Assembly: GCA_022800935.1 (NCBI GenBank)
Contig: JAAWRH010000038.1
Location: 1 to 34,448, forward strand
Source of the DNA: Oscillospiraceae bacterium
GTDB lineage: Bacteria; Bacillota; Clostridia; Oscillospirales; Ruminococcaceae
Length of the DNA: 34,448 nt
Direction of reading: 5' to 3'
The notes beneath the pieces were generated by a model. It made no database searches. It worked only from the letters and a program-made list of their open reading frames with translations, and was not told the origin of the DNA. Made by a program: the position numbers and the translations under genes. Shown here piece by piece: positions 15,051 to 23,022 of this stretch; position 1 is the stretch's first letter, and each line of letters begins with the position of its first letter.

Positions 15051-15734
15051 ATGAATACGCGGCTTATCTTAAATTATCTGTCTGATTTAAATGAGAATAA
15101 CAATCGGGAATGGTATCATGCGCATAAGGCAGAATACAAAGCGGCAAACGCAGAATTTGAGGAATTGATACTGGCGCTCATCCTTCGTATCGGCGAGTTT
15201 GACAGCAGCGTACTGCATCATGAACCGAAAAGTCTCACCTTTAAGCTGATGAGGGATACCCGATTCAGCCATGATAAATCGCCCTACAACCCGGCGTTTC
15301 GCGCACATATTTCCTCACAGGGAAAGCTACCGGTCCCTGTTGGCTATTATCTCATGGTTAAGCCCGGAGACCGGTCCTTTTTAGGCGGCGGTTTGTTTGC
15401 GGATATGTTTAAGGATGCAACGGCGATGGTGCGGGATTATATTGCAAAAAACGACAAAGAATGGGAGAATGTGATTCATGATTCTGAATTTCAGAAATAC
15501 TTTACCGTACAGGGGGCGTCGATAAAGAATGTCCCGTCTGGATATGGCAGGGAGCATCCGCAGGCAGAATACTTAAAGTTTAAGAGCTGGTATTTGGAAT
15601 ACCCCATCAAGGACGAAGAGCTGAACGACGCCGAATCATTTATCACAAAGGCCGCCGACCTTTTCCAAATTATGAAGCCATTTAACGACTATCTGAACAA
15701 GGCGCTTGCCGGCTTCCGGATGCCGGCAAGATGA
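15051..15734 (+). CDS. DUF2461 family protein
   Basis: A 227-residue protein of the DUF2461 (TIGR02453) family. Family traits visible are the NNREWYHAHKAEYKAA opening, the FKLMRDTRFSHDKSPYNPAFRAHIS block near residues 63-84, and GGGLFADM near 112. The biochemical function of the family is not known. It follows the sigma factor gene by 12 bases and is probably co-transcribed; it could be part of that sigma factor's output. The last codons lie in a perfect nine-base inverted repeat (15705-15730) that includes one copy of a 14-base direct repeat. Confidence 0.85.
   Translation: MNTRLILNYLSDLNENNNREWYHAHKAEYKAANAEFEELILALILRIGEFDSSVLHHEPKSLTFKLMRDTRFSHDKSPYNPAFRAHISSQGKLPVPVGYYLMVKPGDRSFLGGGLFADMFKDATAMVRDYIAKNDKEWENVIHDSEFQKYFTVQGASIKNVPSGYGREHPQAEYLKFKSWYLEYPIKDEELNDAESFITKAADLFQIMKPFNDYLNKALAGFRMPAR
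15705..15730 (+). other. Perfect 9-bp inverted repeat at the end of the DUF2461 gene
   Basis: CTTGCCGGC (15705-15713) pairs exactly with GCCGGCAAG (15722-15730) over an eight-base loop and overlaps the last codons. No T-run follows, so it is not a classic terminator. It could stabilise the 3' end or be part of the repeated 14-base segment. Confidence 0.45.
15720..15733 (+). repeat. 14-bp direct repeat, left copy
   Basis: ATGCCGGCAAGATG occurs here, over the stop codon of the DUF2461 gene, and again at 17256-17269. The two copies enclose the AraC-type regulator and the cysteine-motif gene. A 14-base match could also arise by chance in 34 kb. Confidence 0.4.
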
Positions 15735-15905
15735 TATCATATCCGATACGAACCTGATTAAAATAGAACTGTACTATTGCTTTAGACAACCAAAATAAGC
15801 GCAGTTTTCCATTCTCTCTTTTTTGTGCAAATATTGAGAGGAAAATTTTATAGGAATGCCTTATAATGGATAAAGGTAGATAATTTTGGAGGCGGAGGTA
15901 CCTCA

Positions 15906-16757
15906 ATGAAATGGGTTGAAAGGCTGAACCAAAGTATAGTTTATATTGAAGAACATTTAACAGGTGAGATTGACTATGAACGGCTTGGGCAGATCGCTTG
16001 TTGCTCCGCCTATCACTATCAGAGGATGTTCACCTATATGGCCGGAGTCACTCTGGCGGAATATATTCGAAGAAGAAAGATGTCATTAGCGGCGGTGGAT
16101 TTACGGGGCAAAAAGGAAAAAATCATTGATATTGCCGAAAAATATGGCTACAGTTCACCAACTGCGTTTAATAGAGCTTTCCAAAGCGTCCACGGCATAG
16201 CTCCCTCCGCAGTAAAAAATGATGGAGTATCTGTAAAATCGTTTCCTCCCCTTACATTTACGATTGCTGTTAAAGGAGTGGAAGAATTGAATTATCGAAT
16301 TGAAACCAAAGATGCTTTTCGGATTATTGGTGTATCTGCTCCGCTGCATAAAGAGGTTGAGCAAAACTTTACGGTCGTCCCCCAAATGTGGCAGGGCGCG
16401 GCTATGAATGGAACGATTCAGAAATTGGCCGGTATGATGGATGCTCCCCCAATGGGCTTATTAGGCGTGAGCGCATGCAATGATGATGAGCAGTGGAAAT
16501 ATTTTATTGCCGTGTCCAGCACAAAGAGCAGCAGTGAATTTGAGGAATACACTGTGCCTGCGTCCACTTGGGCAATCTTTCCCGGCTCAGGCATAAACCG
16601 CTCTATTCAACAACTGGAACAGCGTATCATTACAGAGTGGCTGCCTGCCTCTGGATATGAGTATGCGAATGCGCCGGATATTGAGGTCTATCTAAACCCG
16701 GATCCTCAAAATGCGCAGTATGAGGTATGGATACCGGTGAGAAAAAAGCAATCGTAA
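15906..16757 (+). CDS. AraC family regulator with GyrI-like effector domain
   Basis: A 283-residue transcription regulator. The first 105 residues form the two AraC-type helix-turn-helix motifs, with LGQIACCSAYHYQRMFTYM and IIDIAEKYGYSSPTAFNRAF as the recognition helices. Residues 115-281 resemble the GyrI-like/AraC effector-binding domain of Rob and BltR-like regulators, which bind small amphipathic molecules or peptides. GGAGGT lies six bases before the ATG. It probably controls the gene 11 bases downstream and perhaps itself. A TATAAT at 15862-15867 lies about 40 bases upstream, but its -35 (TTGAGA at 15834) is 22 bases away, so the promoter is uncertain. Confidence 0.88.
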   Translation: MKWVERLNQSIVYIEEHLTGEIDYERLGQIACCSAYHYQRMFTYMAGVTLAEYIRRRKMSLAAVDLRGKKEKIIDIAEKYGYSSPTAFNRAFQSVHGIAPSAVKNDGVSVKSFPPLTFTIAVKGVEELNYRIETKDAFRIIGVSAPLHKEVEQNFTVVPQMWQGAAMNGTIQKLAGMMDAPPMGLLGVSACNDDEQWKYFIAVSSTKSSSEFEEYTVPASTWAIFPGSGINRSIQQLEQRIITEWLPASGYEYANAPDIEVYLNPDPQNAQYEVWIPVRKKQS

Positions 16758-16768
16758 GGGAGGACAGT

Positions 16769-17245
16769 ATGGAAGATAAATTTAATCTGTTTATGGGGAC
16801 AGTGGACGATTGCTTCCGCAATTTTGTAAGTCAAATCAATGACTACTTAATAGGACAGGGATGCAACTGTGAAATTAAGAGCGCTAAAAGCGGTTATGTA
16901 GTATCGTATACTCTGGGCAAACCAAAAAGAACCTTAGCAACTTTTGTTTGCCGTAAAACAGGAATGAAACTCCGAATTTATCCTGAACACATACGCGAAT
17001 ATCAAAGTTTTCTGAATGATCTGCCGGAAAAGATGAAGAAGGACATTAAAAAGTCATCTGTTTGTAGACGACTGGTCAATCCTGATGACTGCAATCCAAG
17101 GTGTGCTATGGGATATACGTTTGAAATAGACGGCGAACAATATCATAAATGCCGGTATATGGCTTTCATGCCAACCTTGAGCGTGGAAAATAATCCGTAT
17201 ATTAAACTGTTTTTAAAAAATGAACTTGAATGTGGACAACCATAA
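16769..17245 (+). CDS. Protein of unknown function with four-cysteine C-terminal motif
   Basis: A 158-residue protein that I cannot assign to a named family. The C-terminal half has C99, C108, C112 and C128 in the arrangement C-x8-C-x3-C-x15-C, including NPDDCNPRCAMGY and YHKCRYMAF, which looks like a metal-binding or iron-sulfur site. C32, C34 and C61 are further cysteines. No membrane segments are visible. The start at 16769 is chosen because GGGAGG lies just before it; an upstream in-frame ATG at 16727 would overlap the regulator gene. It lies 11 bases after the AraC gene and is followed by a terminator, so it is the likely partner or target of that regulator. Confidence 0.7.
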   Translation: MEDKFNLFMGTVDDCFRNFVSQINDYLIGQGCNCEIKSAKSGYVVSYTLGKPKRTLATFVCRKTGMKLRIYPEHIREYQSFLNDLPEKMKKDIKKSSVCRRLVNPDDCNPRCAMGYTFEIDGEQYHKCRYMAFMPTLSVENNPYIKLFLKNELECGQP

Positions 17246-17255
17246 AAAAGGGGAA

Positions 17256-17269
17256 ATGCCGGCAAGATG
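17256..17269 (+). repeat. 14-bp direct repeat, right copy
   Basis: A second exact copy of ATGCCGGCAAGATG, ten bases after the cysteine-motif gene. With the left copy at 15720-15733 it brackets a unit of about 1.5 kb. Confidence 0.4.
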
Positions 17270-17361
17270 GCAGAATACAAACTCATCTGCCAAAGCAGAG
17301 CAAAAAGCCATTGTTTGGCGGCTGAGAATTGACATACCCTAAACAGAAAATCGGAGGCTTA

Positions 17362-17405
17362 CGGCGGTTTTGAAATTACAAATTTCAATCCGCCTCTTTT
17401 TTAAT
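17362..17405 (+). terminator. Terminator of the AraC-cysteine protein unit
   Basis: GGCGG (17363-17367) with CCGCC (17390-17394), and TTGAAATT with AATTTCAA inside, form a long hairpin with a small internal mismatch, followed by TCTTTTTTAATTTG on the plus strand. It lies about 115 bases past the last gene of the island. Confidence 0.75.
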
Positions 17406-17454
17406 TTGTTTTTAAATCCAATTCTCTGCAAAAAACGCTTTCCTGCAAGAGCTG

Positions 17455-17674
17455 TTATAAAGGTTTTAGGTATTCAAGTTCAATGATTCCCCTACAAGCC
17501 GAATGTTCAGAAAAATGGATATTAACCACTTTGCACACCATTGGGGGCAGCAAAAACTCTCCCTCCTCATAGTGCATCAAAATTGCCGGTCAAGAACCGG
17601 TTTATAATGGCATAATCATTTCTTGTATAAAAGCTGATGGTTTCCTCAAGCGGAGTAAAGAAAATATTTTCCAT
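17455..17674 (-). pseudogene. Remnant of an ADP-ribosyltransferase-like gene with internal deletion
   Basis: Reading the minus strand from 17674, an ATG after AAGAGGA gives about 36 residues (MENIFFTPLEETISFY onward) and stops at 17567-17569. In another frame the DNA then reads HYEEGEFLLPPMVCKV and ends ELEYLKPL with a stop at 17455-17457. A Tyr/Glu-rich start followed by LLPP and KV is the pattern at the C-terminal end of ADP-ribosyltransferase exoenzymes (PF03496-like). A gene of over 200 codons thus appears cut to its two ends with the catalytic middle lost and the frame broken near 17570. It lies just past lysS. The family assignment is from memory of the motif and is moderate. Confidence 0.5.
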
Positions 17675-17772
17675 GTGATTGTCCTCTTTCATTGATGTGC
17701 ATCCATATATCGCGCCATTTGATGTAAATGCGGGTCTATGACTTATCATAAACCCGCATAAATACACTATTC

Positions 17773-19326
17773 TTAACCTTTTTCGTTCGGTAGGGACTTC
17801 ATGGTGGGGAACAGCAAAACATCGCGAATGGACGCAGAGTCAGTGAGAAGCATCACCAGACGGTCTACACCGAACCCTAAGCCGCCTGTCGGCGCAAGCC
17901 CATATTCCAACGCGGTAACATAGTCATAGTCCACCTGGGCCCTGCTGTTGGGGTCCTCTTTCTTTTTGGCGGCAACCTGCTTCTCAAATCGCTCCTTCTG
18001 ATCGATGGGGTCGTTGAGCTCGCTGAAAGCGTTCCCATATTCACAGGCATTAATAAAATACTCAAATCTCTGTGTAAAAGCTGGATTAGAGGGGATACGC
18101 TTTGCAAGGGGACTGTTCTCTACAGGGTAATCGTAAATAAAGGTGGGCTGAATCAGCTTTTCCTCTACAAAGGCGTCGAACAGCTCTGCCAAAACAGTTC
18201 CCTTGGTAGCGTCTGCCGGAACAGGGACATGCTTTTCTTTGGCGGCATTGCGCGCGTCCTCGTCGGTGGCCCAGTCGTTGTAATCGCAGCCGGAGTACTT
18301 CTTTACGGCCTCCACCATGGTCAGCCGCTCCCAGTGGCCCATGTCAATCTCCTGGCCCTGGTAGGTAATCTTCAGCCCGCCGCAGATTTTCTCCGCCAAG
18401 CGCTTATACAGCTCCTCAACCAGATCCATCATACCCTTGTAGTCGGTAAAGGCCTGGTACAGCTCCACAGTGGTGAATTCGGGATTGTGCTTGGTGTCCA
18501 TCCCCTCGTTGCGGAAGATACGCCCCACCTCGTACACCCGGTCAAACCCGCCGACAATCAGCCGCTTGAGGTACAGCTCCGTCTCAATGCGCAGGTACAT
18601 ATCCATATCCAGGGTGTTGTGATGGGTCATAAAGGAGCGCGCAGACGCTCCTATCTCCAGAGGCAGCAGAATGGGGGTGTCCACCTCCAGGAAGCCTTTT
18701 TCATCCAAATAAGCGCGAATCTCTTTCAAAATCTGGGAGCGTTTTACAAAGGTATCCTTGACCTCCGGGTTGACAATCAGGTCCACGTACCGCTGGCGGT
18801 ATCTCAGATCCATGTCCTTAAGGCCATGGAACTTCTCCGGCAGGGGCAACAGGGACTTGGAAAGAAGCTGTATCTTCTGGGCGTGAACGGATATCTCCCC
18901 CCTGCGGGTGCGGAACACAAATCCCTCCAGCCCGATGATATCTCCGATATCCCATTTCTTGAAGTCCTCATAGGCCTCCTCTCCCACATCGTTAATGCGA
19001 ATATAGGTCTGAATGCGTCCGCTGGAGTCCTGGAGGTCCGCAAAGGATGCCTTGCCCATATTCCGGCAGCTCATCATCCGCCCTGCCAGGGAAACGGTTT
19101 TGCCCTCCAGCCCCTCAAAGTTGGCGGTAATCTGGGCGGCAAGGGTATCGCGGTTGTAAACAGTGGTTTCAAAGGGGTCCCGTCCGGCCTGCTGGAGGGC
19201 GGAAAGCTTATCCCGGCGGACCTGAAGGACCTCGGAAAGCTTCTGAGCCTGTTCCTCCTCGGTCAGTTCCGGTTCCTCCGCCTGGGGGTTCTGGGACTGA
19301 TTCTGGTTTACATGGTTTTCAGACAT
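17773..19326 (-). CDS. lysS: Lysyl-tRNA synthetase, class II
   Basis: A 517-residue class II aminoacyl-tRNA synthetase that charges tRNA-Lys. About 35 acidic, Gln-rich residues precede the helical region starting at KLSEVLQVRRDKL. The OB-fold anticodon-binding domain spans roughly 78-175, and the catalytic domain 185-510 holds motif 1 near VKRSQILKEIRAYL, motif 2 in VYEVGRIFRNEGMDTKHNPEFT and motif 3 in GLGFGVDRLVML. A segment usually HPIAGGAxARPF reads LPLEIGASARSF, a variant that keeps the fold. The Shine-Dalgarno site (AAGGA) is about 13 bases from the ATG, longer than ideal. greA precedes it with a terminator between, so expression may rely on read-through or an unseen promoter. Confidence 0.96.
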   Translation of the reverse strand: MSENHVNQNQSQNPQAEEPELTEEEQAQKLSEVLQVRRDKLSALQQAGRDPFETTVYNRDTLAAQITANFEGLEGKTVSLAGRMMSCRNMGKASFADLQDSSGRIQTYIRINDVGEEAYEDFKKWDIGDIIGLEGFVFRTRRGEISVHAQKIQLLSKSLLPLPEKFHGLKDMDLRYRQRYVDLIVNPEVKDTFVKRSQILKEIRAYLDEKGFLEVDTPILLPLEIGASARSFMTHHNTLDMDMYLRIETELYLKRLIVGGFDRVYEVGRIFRNEGMDTKHNPEFTTVELYQAFTDYKGMMDLVEELYKRLAEKICGGLKITYQGQEIDMGHWERLTMVEAVKKYSGCDYNDWATDEDARNAAKEKHVPVPADATKGTVLAELFDAFVEEKLIQPTFIYDYPVENSPLAKRIPSNPAFTQRFEYFINACEYGNAFSELNDPIDQKERFEKQVAAKKKEDPNSRAQVDYDYVTALEYGLAPTGGLGFGVDRLVMLLTDSASIRDVLLFPTMKSLPNEKG

Positions 19327-19354
19327 TTTGTTTCACACATCCTTATTTTTTTCT

Positions 19355-19384
19355 AAAAAGGGCTGCCCGGAACAGAGCAGCCCT
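19355..19384 (-). terminator. Terminator between greA and lysS
   Basis: AGGGCTGC (19359-19366) pairs with GCAGCCCT (19377-19384) and is followed on the minus strand by TTTTTAG. It stands 21 bases past the greA stop codon and about 30 bases before lysS, so it could limit transcription into lysS. Confidence 0.75.
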
Positions 19385-19405
19385 GCATGGTATCAATTTC
19401 TCACA

Positions 19406-19882
19406 CTATTTAGAGATTCCAATGATCTTAAAGTGATAGGTCCCCTTGGGAATGACGATCTCCACCAAATCGTTGAGCCGTTTGCCAATCAGGTGCTTGC
19501 CGATGGGGGACTCGTCGGAGATCATCCCCTTGGAGGGATTGGACTCGGAGGAGCCGACAATGCGGTATTCCACCTCCCGGTTTTCCTCCATGTTCAGCAG
19601 CCGCACCGCCAGGCCGACGCTGATGTAGTCCATATTCAGGTTGCTTTCATCCACCACCTTGGCGTTTTTCAGGGTCTCCTCCAGCTCCATAATCTCCTGC
19701 TCAACGATGCCCTGCTCATTCTTTGCCTCGTCGTACTCGCTGTTTTCGGAGAGGTCGCCATAGGAACGGGCCACACGGATATTGTCCGCGATTTCGCTGC
19801 GCTTGGTGGTTTTTAAGTATTCCAGACGCTCCTCCAGTTTTCGGAATCCTTCCACCGTGAGCGTTTTCTGTTCTCTTGCCAT
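19406..19882 (-). CDS. greA: Transcription elongation factor GreA
   Basis: A 158-residue GreA, which rescues backtracked RNA polymerase by stimulating transcript cleavage. The N-terminal coiled coil carries the tip signature DLSENSEYDEAK with the acidic residues that reach the active site, and the C-terminal FKBP-like domain has SDESPIGKHLIGK. The ATG at 19882 is used: GGAGG lies nine bases before it, while two codons upstream there is only a TTG. It has a perfect consensus promoter and a leader of about 120 bases with two hairpins, so leader-based control is plausible. Confidence 0.96.
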   Translation of the reverse strand: MAREQKTLTVEGFRKLEERLEYLKTTKRSEIADNIRVARSYGDLSENSEYDEAKNEQGIVEQEIMELEETLKNAKVVDESNLNMDYISVGLAVRLLNMEENREVEYRIVGSSESNPSKGMISDESPIGKHLIGKRLNDLVEIVIPKGTYHFKIIGISK

Positions 19883-19952
19883 TGCCAATTTCCTCCTTGT
19901 TGATCTTTGAACCCGTATCCAACGGCTTTGAATACAGGGTTTATAGAAAGTT

Positions 19953-19983
19953 TAGGATATTGCCGCGTTACGGCAATATCCTA
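19953..19983 (-). promoter_or_regulatory. greA: Perfect 13-bp hairpin in the greA leader
   Basis: TAGGATATTGCCG (19953-19965) pairs exactly with CGGCAATATCCTA (19971-19983) over a five-base loop. It begins about 22 bases after the expected transcription start, and a second weaker stem (CCC-GTATTC with GGATAC-GGG) lies between it and the start codon. After the hairpin the RNA reads AAACUUUCUAU, a poor U-run, so it is at most a leaky terminator. greA leaders in enterobacteria are known to attenuate; whether this one does is inference. Confidence 0.6.
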
Positions 19984-20011
19984 TGCTGCTTGTCGTGATT
20001 TTATAAATGTC

Positions 20012-20040
20012 ATTATAGACAATCTCTGGAAAACTGTCAA
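20012..20040 (-). promoter_or_regulatory. greA: Perfect consensus sigma-A promoter of greA
   Basis: On the minus strand TTGACA (20035-20040) and TATAAT (20012-20017) are exactly 17 bases apart, matching the housekeeping consensus at all twelve positions. It lies in the 226-base gap between the S41 protease gene and greA and gives a leader of about 120 bases. Confidence 0.88.
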
Positions 20041-20108
20041 GCCCTTAAATACGGCTTTTCTTTTCCTCTCCACAAAGCTATGGTGTCTTGTGCGCTCCAT
20101 TTCTACAA

Positions 20109-21392
20109 TCAGCTAGCTGCGCTGCTACTCCCGCCGCTGGCCTCGCCGGACTCACCCTCCTGTCTTACGTTAGAGCTTCCGCTGTTTTTCGCCAGAATCG
20201 CCGCGTTCACCAGCTCCTTGGCCTTGCGCATCTGCGGGTCGGAATCCCGGTCCAGGCTGCCCTCCGAAAGGAGCTGAGCCTGGTCGGCGGTCAGCTTCAC
20301 CTCATAATCCGGCACCACGCCGATTCCGTCAAAGTTGGGGCTCTTGGGGGGATTGTACTTGGCCACTGTGATGTCCAGCGCAGAACCGTCGTCCAGGCGG
20401 TAGATGGTCTGCATCAAGCCCTTTCCATAGGTGGTAACACCTACTACCTGCCCCTTTTCGTAGTCCCAGATGGCCTGGGCAAACAGTTCCGCCGCACTGG
20501 CTGTCTTTTCGTTGACCACCACTGCCATGGGCATATTCACTTCCCGCTCATCAGAGGTGGCAAGCACCTTGGTCTCTCCGTTCCGGTAGGTGGCGGAAAC
20601 GATGTCCCCCTCCGGCAGCAGGCGGTCCAACACCTGGGACACCGAATCAATGGTTCCCCCAGGGTTGCCGCGGACATCAAAGATAAGGCCCTCGGCCCCT
20701 TCGCGGGAGGCGTTTTCAATCGCTCTGGCAAATTGGTTTGCGGTGGCGTCCGCAAATTCGGTAATCTGAATATACGCGATACCGTCGGCCACCTCCATAT
20801 ATACAGAGGGTATCTCCACCTTCCGCCGGGTCAGCTCGATGGGCTCCTGGTCCTCGTTGTCCTGGCGGAGGACAACGGAAATCTTGGTGCCCGCCTCTCC
20901 CTCCAGGGCCTCCCTGGCTTCCTCATAGGTCTGCGTTGTTACCTCCAGCTCGCCCACCTGAAGAATCAGGTCCCCCTCGGAAATACCTGCAATATCCGCC
21001 GCCGATTCCGGATATACCTCTGTCACCAGCATATAGCCGCTGGTATCGCAGACGGTGTCAATCCCAATCCCCACCTTTTTTCCTTCCACGTTTTCCAGCT
21101 GCTGCTGGTACTGCTCCGCGGTCAGGTACAGGGCGTACCGGTCGCTGATGCCTTGGATGTATCCCCTGGCAATGCTGTCCATCAGATATTTTTCATCAAT
21201 GTTTCCATAATACTCCGAGCGGACAATTTTGTCGATCTGGGACAGCTTTTCATAAGTTGCCTCCCGTTCCTTGATATTATACAGCTTATCGTTAAAGGTG
21301 CGTATGGAGTACACCATCGTAATTGCCACCGCCAAGGCAGCGGCAATGGCCATCAGGGTAACGGCCGTCCCAAGTGAAACCTTTTTGTTCAT
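20109..21392 (-). CDS. S41 family carboxyl-terminal processing peptidase (CtpA/CtpB-like)
   Basis: A 427-residue membrane-anchored serine protease. One N-terminal helix (about residues 8-29) anchors it outside the membrane. A PDZ domain follows, with GIGIDTV and GISEGDLILQV near 108-150. In the S41 catalytic core the nucleophile is S299 in TASAAE and the general base K324 in TYGKGLMQT; the GNPGGTID segment is also typical. The tail is low-complexity Ser/Gly. In Bacillus subtilis ctpB likewise stands by ftsEX, where it cleaves a sporulation signalling complex. Here it lies 75 bases after the M23 hydrolase gene and may process that hydrolase or spore proteins. Confidence 0.92.
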   Translation of the reverse strand: MNKKVSLGTAVTLMAIAAALAVAITMVYSIRTFNDKLYNIKEREATYEKLSQIDKIVRSEYYGNIDEKYLMDSIARGYIQGISDRYALYLTAEQYQQQLENVEGKKVGIGIDTVCDTSGYMLVTEVYPESAADIAGISEGDLILQVGELEVTTQTYEEAREALEGEAGTKISVVLRQDNEDQEPIELTRRKVEIPSVYMEVADGIAYIQITEFADATANQFARAIENASREGAEGLIFDVRGNPGGTIDSVSQVLDRLLPEGDIVSATYRNGETKVLATSDEREVNMPMAVVVNEKTASAAELFAQAIWDYEKGQVVGVTTYGKGLMQTIYRLDDGSALDITVAKYNPPKSPNFDGIGVVPDYEVKLTADQAQLLSEGSLDRDSDPQMRKAKELVNAAILAKNSGSSNVRQEGESGEASGGSSSAAS

Positions 21393-21467
21393 AGTCTTAT
21401 TCCAATCCGGTCCTTTCTATACCTCATACCTCTAAACAGTGTATCTGCCTGCCATTTTGTTCCGCCG

Positions 21468-22781
21468 TCAGGACGGAACATGGAGGAATGCCAGCGGGTC
21501 CTGGGTCTTTCCATTGATGCGCACCTCAAAGTGCAGGTGGGGACCTGTTGCCCAGCCTGTAGCCCCTACCTTGCCGATGGGGCTTCCCCTGACCACTATG
21601 TCCCCCACGCTTACGTCAACGGCGCTCATGTGGGCATAAAGGGTGGAATATCCGCCGCCGTGGTCCACAATGACATAAATTCCGTATCCGACGCCTGCTT
21701 TATAGCTGGTATTGACAAAGGCCACTGTCCCCGGATTGGAGGCCACAATCGTTTTGCCATAGCACTGGGGCCCTGAAATATCCAGTCCGGTATGGAAATC
21801 AGAATTATTAAACCGCCAGCCGTAATTGCTGGTCAGCATTTTATAGCCCGGCAGCGGCCAGCCCCAGTCGCCATCATCCCCCAGGAACTCGTCGCTCCCG
21901 GAGCTGTTCCGGCGCGCCTCCTCCAGGGCGGCGTATATCTGCGCAATCTCCGCCTGGGCCTCCTGCATTTCCTTCTGGATTTTCGCCTGGTTTGCGTAGT
22001 ATTCCCTTTCCGTATCCTCCAAGCTCTGGATGGTGCTGGTAATCTTCTCTACATCCTCCTCCAGGCTTTTGGTCTGCTCGTCATACTGGCTGCGGGTCTC
22101 CTCGTTTTCCGCTCTGCTTGCCTCAAACTCCGCCTTGACCTGTTCGTTCTCCAGCTTCAGCCCTTCCAGATAGTCATAATCGTCCAGCAGGCCCAGCTTC
22201 TGGTCCGCCAGATTTTCCAAAAGGTCCTTGTCACGGTTCACCATGCGTGTAACCATGGTAGTGCTGGAAAGCATGGTATAAAAGCTGTCCGCCCCCAGCA
22301 GAACCTCCAGCGTGGAGGGCTCCCCAGCCATGTAGCTGCGGCGGATGCGCTGGCGCAGCAGCTCCTCGTTATGCTCGATCTCCTGCTGCTTCTGCTCAAT
22401 CTCCACCTCTTTGTCCGCGATATCCCGGTTATTCTGGTCTATCTTGGCCTGCTGCTGTTCAATCTGCTTGTCCAAGGCGGAGATTTTCTCCGTCAAGACC
22501 TCTATCTGCTGGGTGGTCAGGCTTATCTTCTGCTCCAGCTCGTTTCTTTCCGCGCTCTGTTGTTTTTTTTGGGACTGGACGCTGGATATCTGATTGGCCA
22601 GCGCCTGCTTCTGCTTTTCCAGCTCGTCATAGGCCTGGTTCAGGCCCGCAATCTGTTCCTTGGCGGAATCCATATCAAAGTCATCGTCGTCTGCCAGCAC
22701 CGGGCAGGGGAACGCTCCCCCAATTATCAGTCCTACGGCGCACAGCAGTGCGGTGAATCTCCTACGGTTGTTCTTCTTCAA
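21468..22781 (-). CDS. Secreted coiled-coil M23 peptidoglycan hydrolase (EnvC/PcsB-like partner of FtsEX)
   Basis: A protein of about 437 residues: signal peptide (KKNNRRRF then a hydrophobic run ending PVLA), a very long Gln/Glu-rich coiled coil (about 40-300), and a C-terminal M23 (LytM) endopeptidase domain with zinc motifs HTGLD near 330 and HLHFEV near 416. This is the build of hydrolases switched on by FtsEX across the membrane. The start is uncertain. I use TTG at 22781, where GGGGAG stands before it and the signal peptide begins at once; ATG at 22799 is the alternative. A reading from 22928 would add a non-signal N-terminus and is unlikely. ftsX lies 240 bases upstream on the same strand. 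Confidence 0.88.
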   Translation of the reverse strand: MKKNNRRRFTALLCAVGLIIGGAFPCPVLADDDDFDMDSAKEQIAGLNQAYDELEKQKQALANQISSVQSQKKQQSAERNELEQKISLTTQQIEVLTEKISALDKQIEQQQAKIDQNNRDIADKEVEIEQKQQEIEHNEELLRQRIRRSYMAGEPSTLEVLLGADSFYTMLSSTTMVTRMVNRDKDLLENLADQKLGLLDDYDYLEGLKLENEQVKAEFEASRAENEETRSQYDEQTKSLEEDVEKITSTIQSLEDTEREYYANQAKIQKEMQEAQAEIAQIYAALEEARRNSSGSDEFLGDDGDWGWPLPGYKMLTSNYGWRFNNSDFHTGLDISGPQCYGKTIVASNPGTVAFVNTSYKAGVGYGIYVIVDHGGGYSTLYAHMSAVDVSVGDIVVRGSPIGKVGATGWATGPHLHFEVRINGKTQDPLAFLHVPS

Positions 22782-23022
22782 TGAAAATACACTCCCCATT
22801 CCAAACGGAACTACATTCCGGTTTATGCTGTCCTGCCGGACCCGACAGGGGATTTGACCTTCTGACCCTGTAAAACCCTTCCTTTTTACAAAGTCAGAAA
22901 GGCAAAGACGTCTGCCGGCCTTTTCCACAAATCCGGCGATGCCCCCATCAGGAACTGTTAAAAATGCTGCTGTTCGTTCCTAAGCGCGGAGAACACCGCC
23001 GGTCAATTTCTGTCATGCTGAT

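Noticed and set aside
22782-22928. N-terminal extension of the M23 hydrolase
   Set aside because: The extension would hide the signal peptide, which begins at KKNNRRRF; a Shine-Dalgarno site lies inside the extended region.
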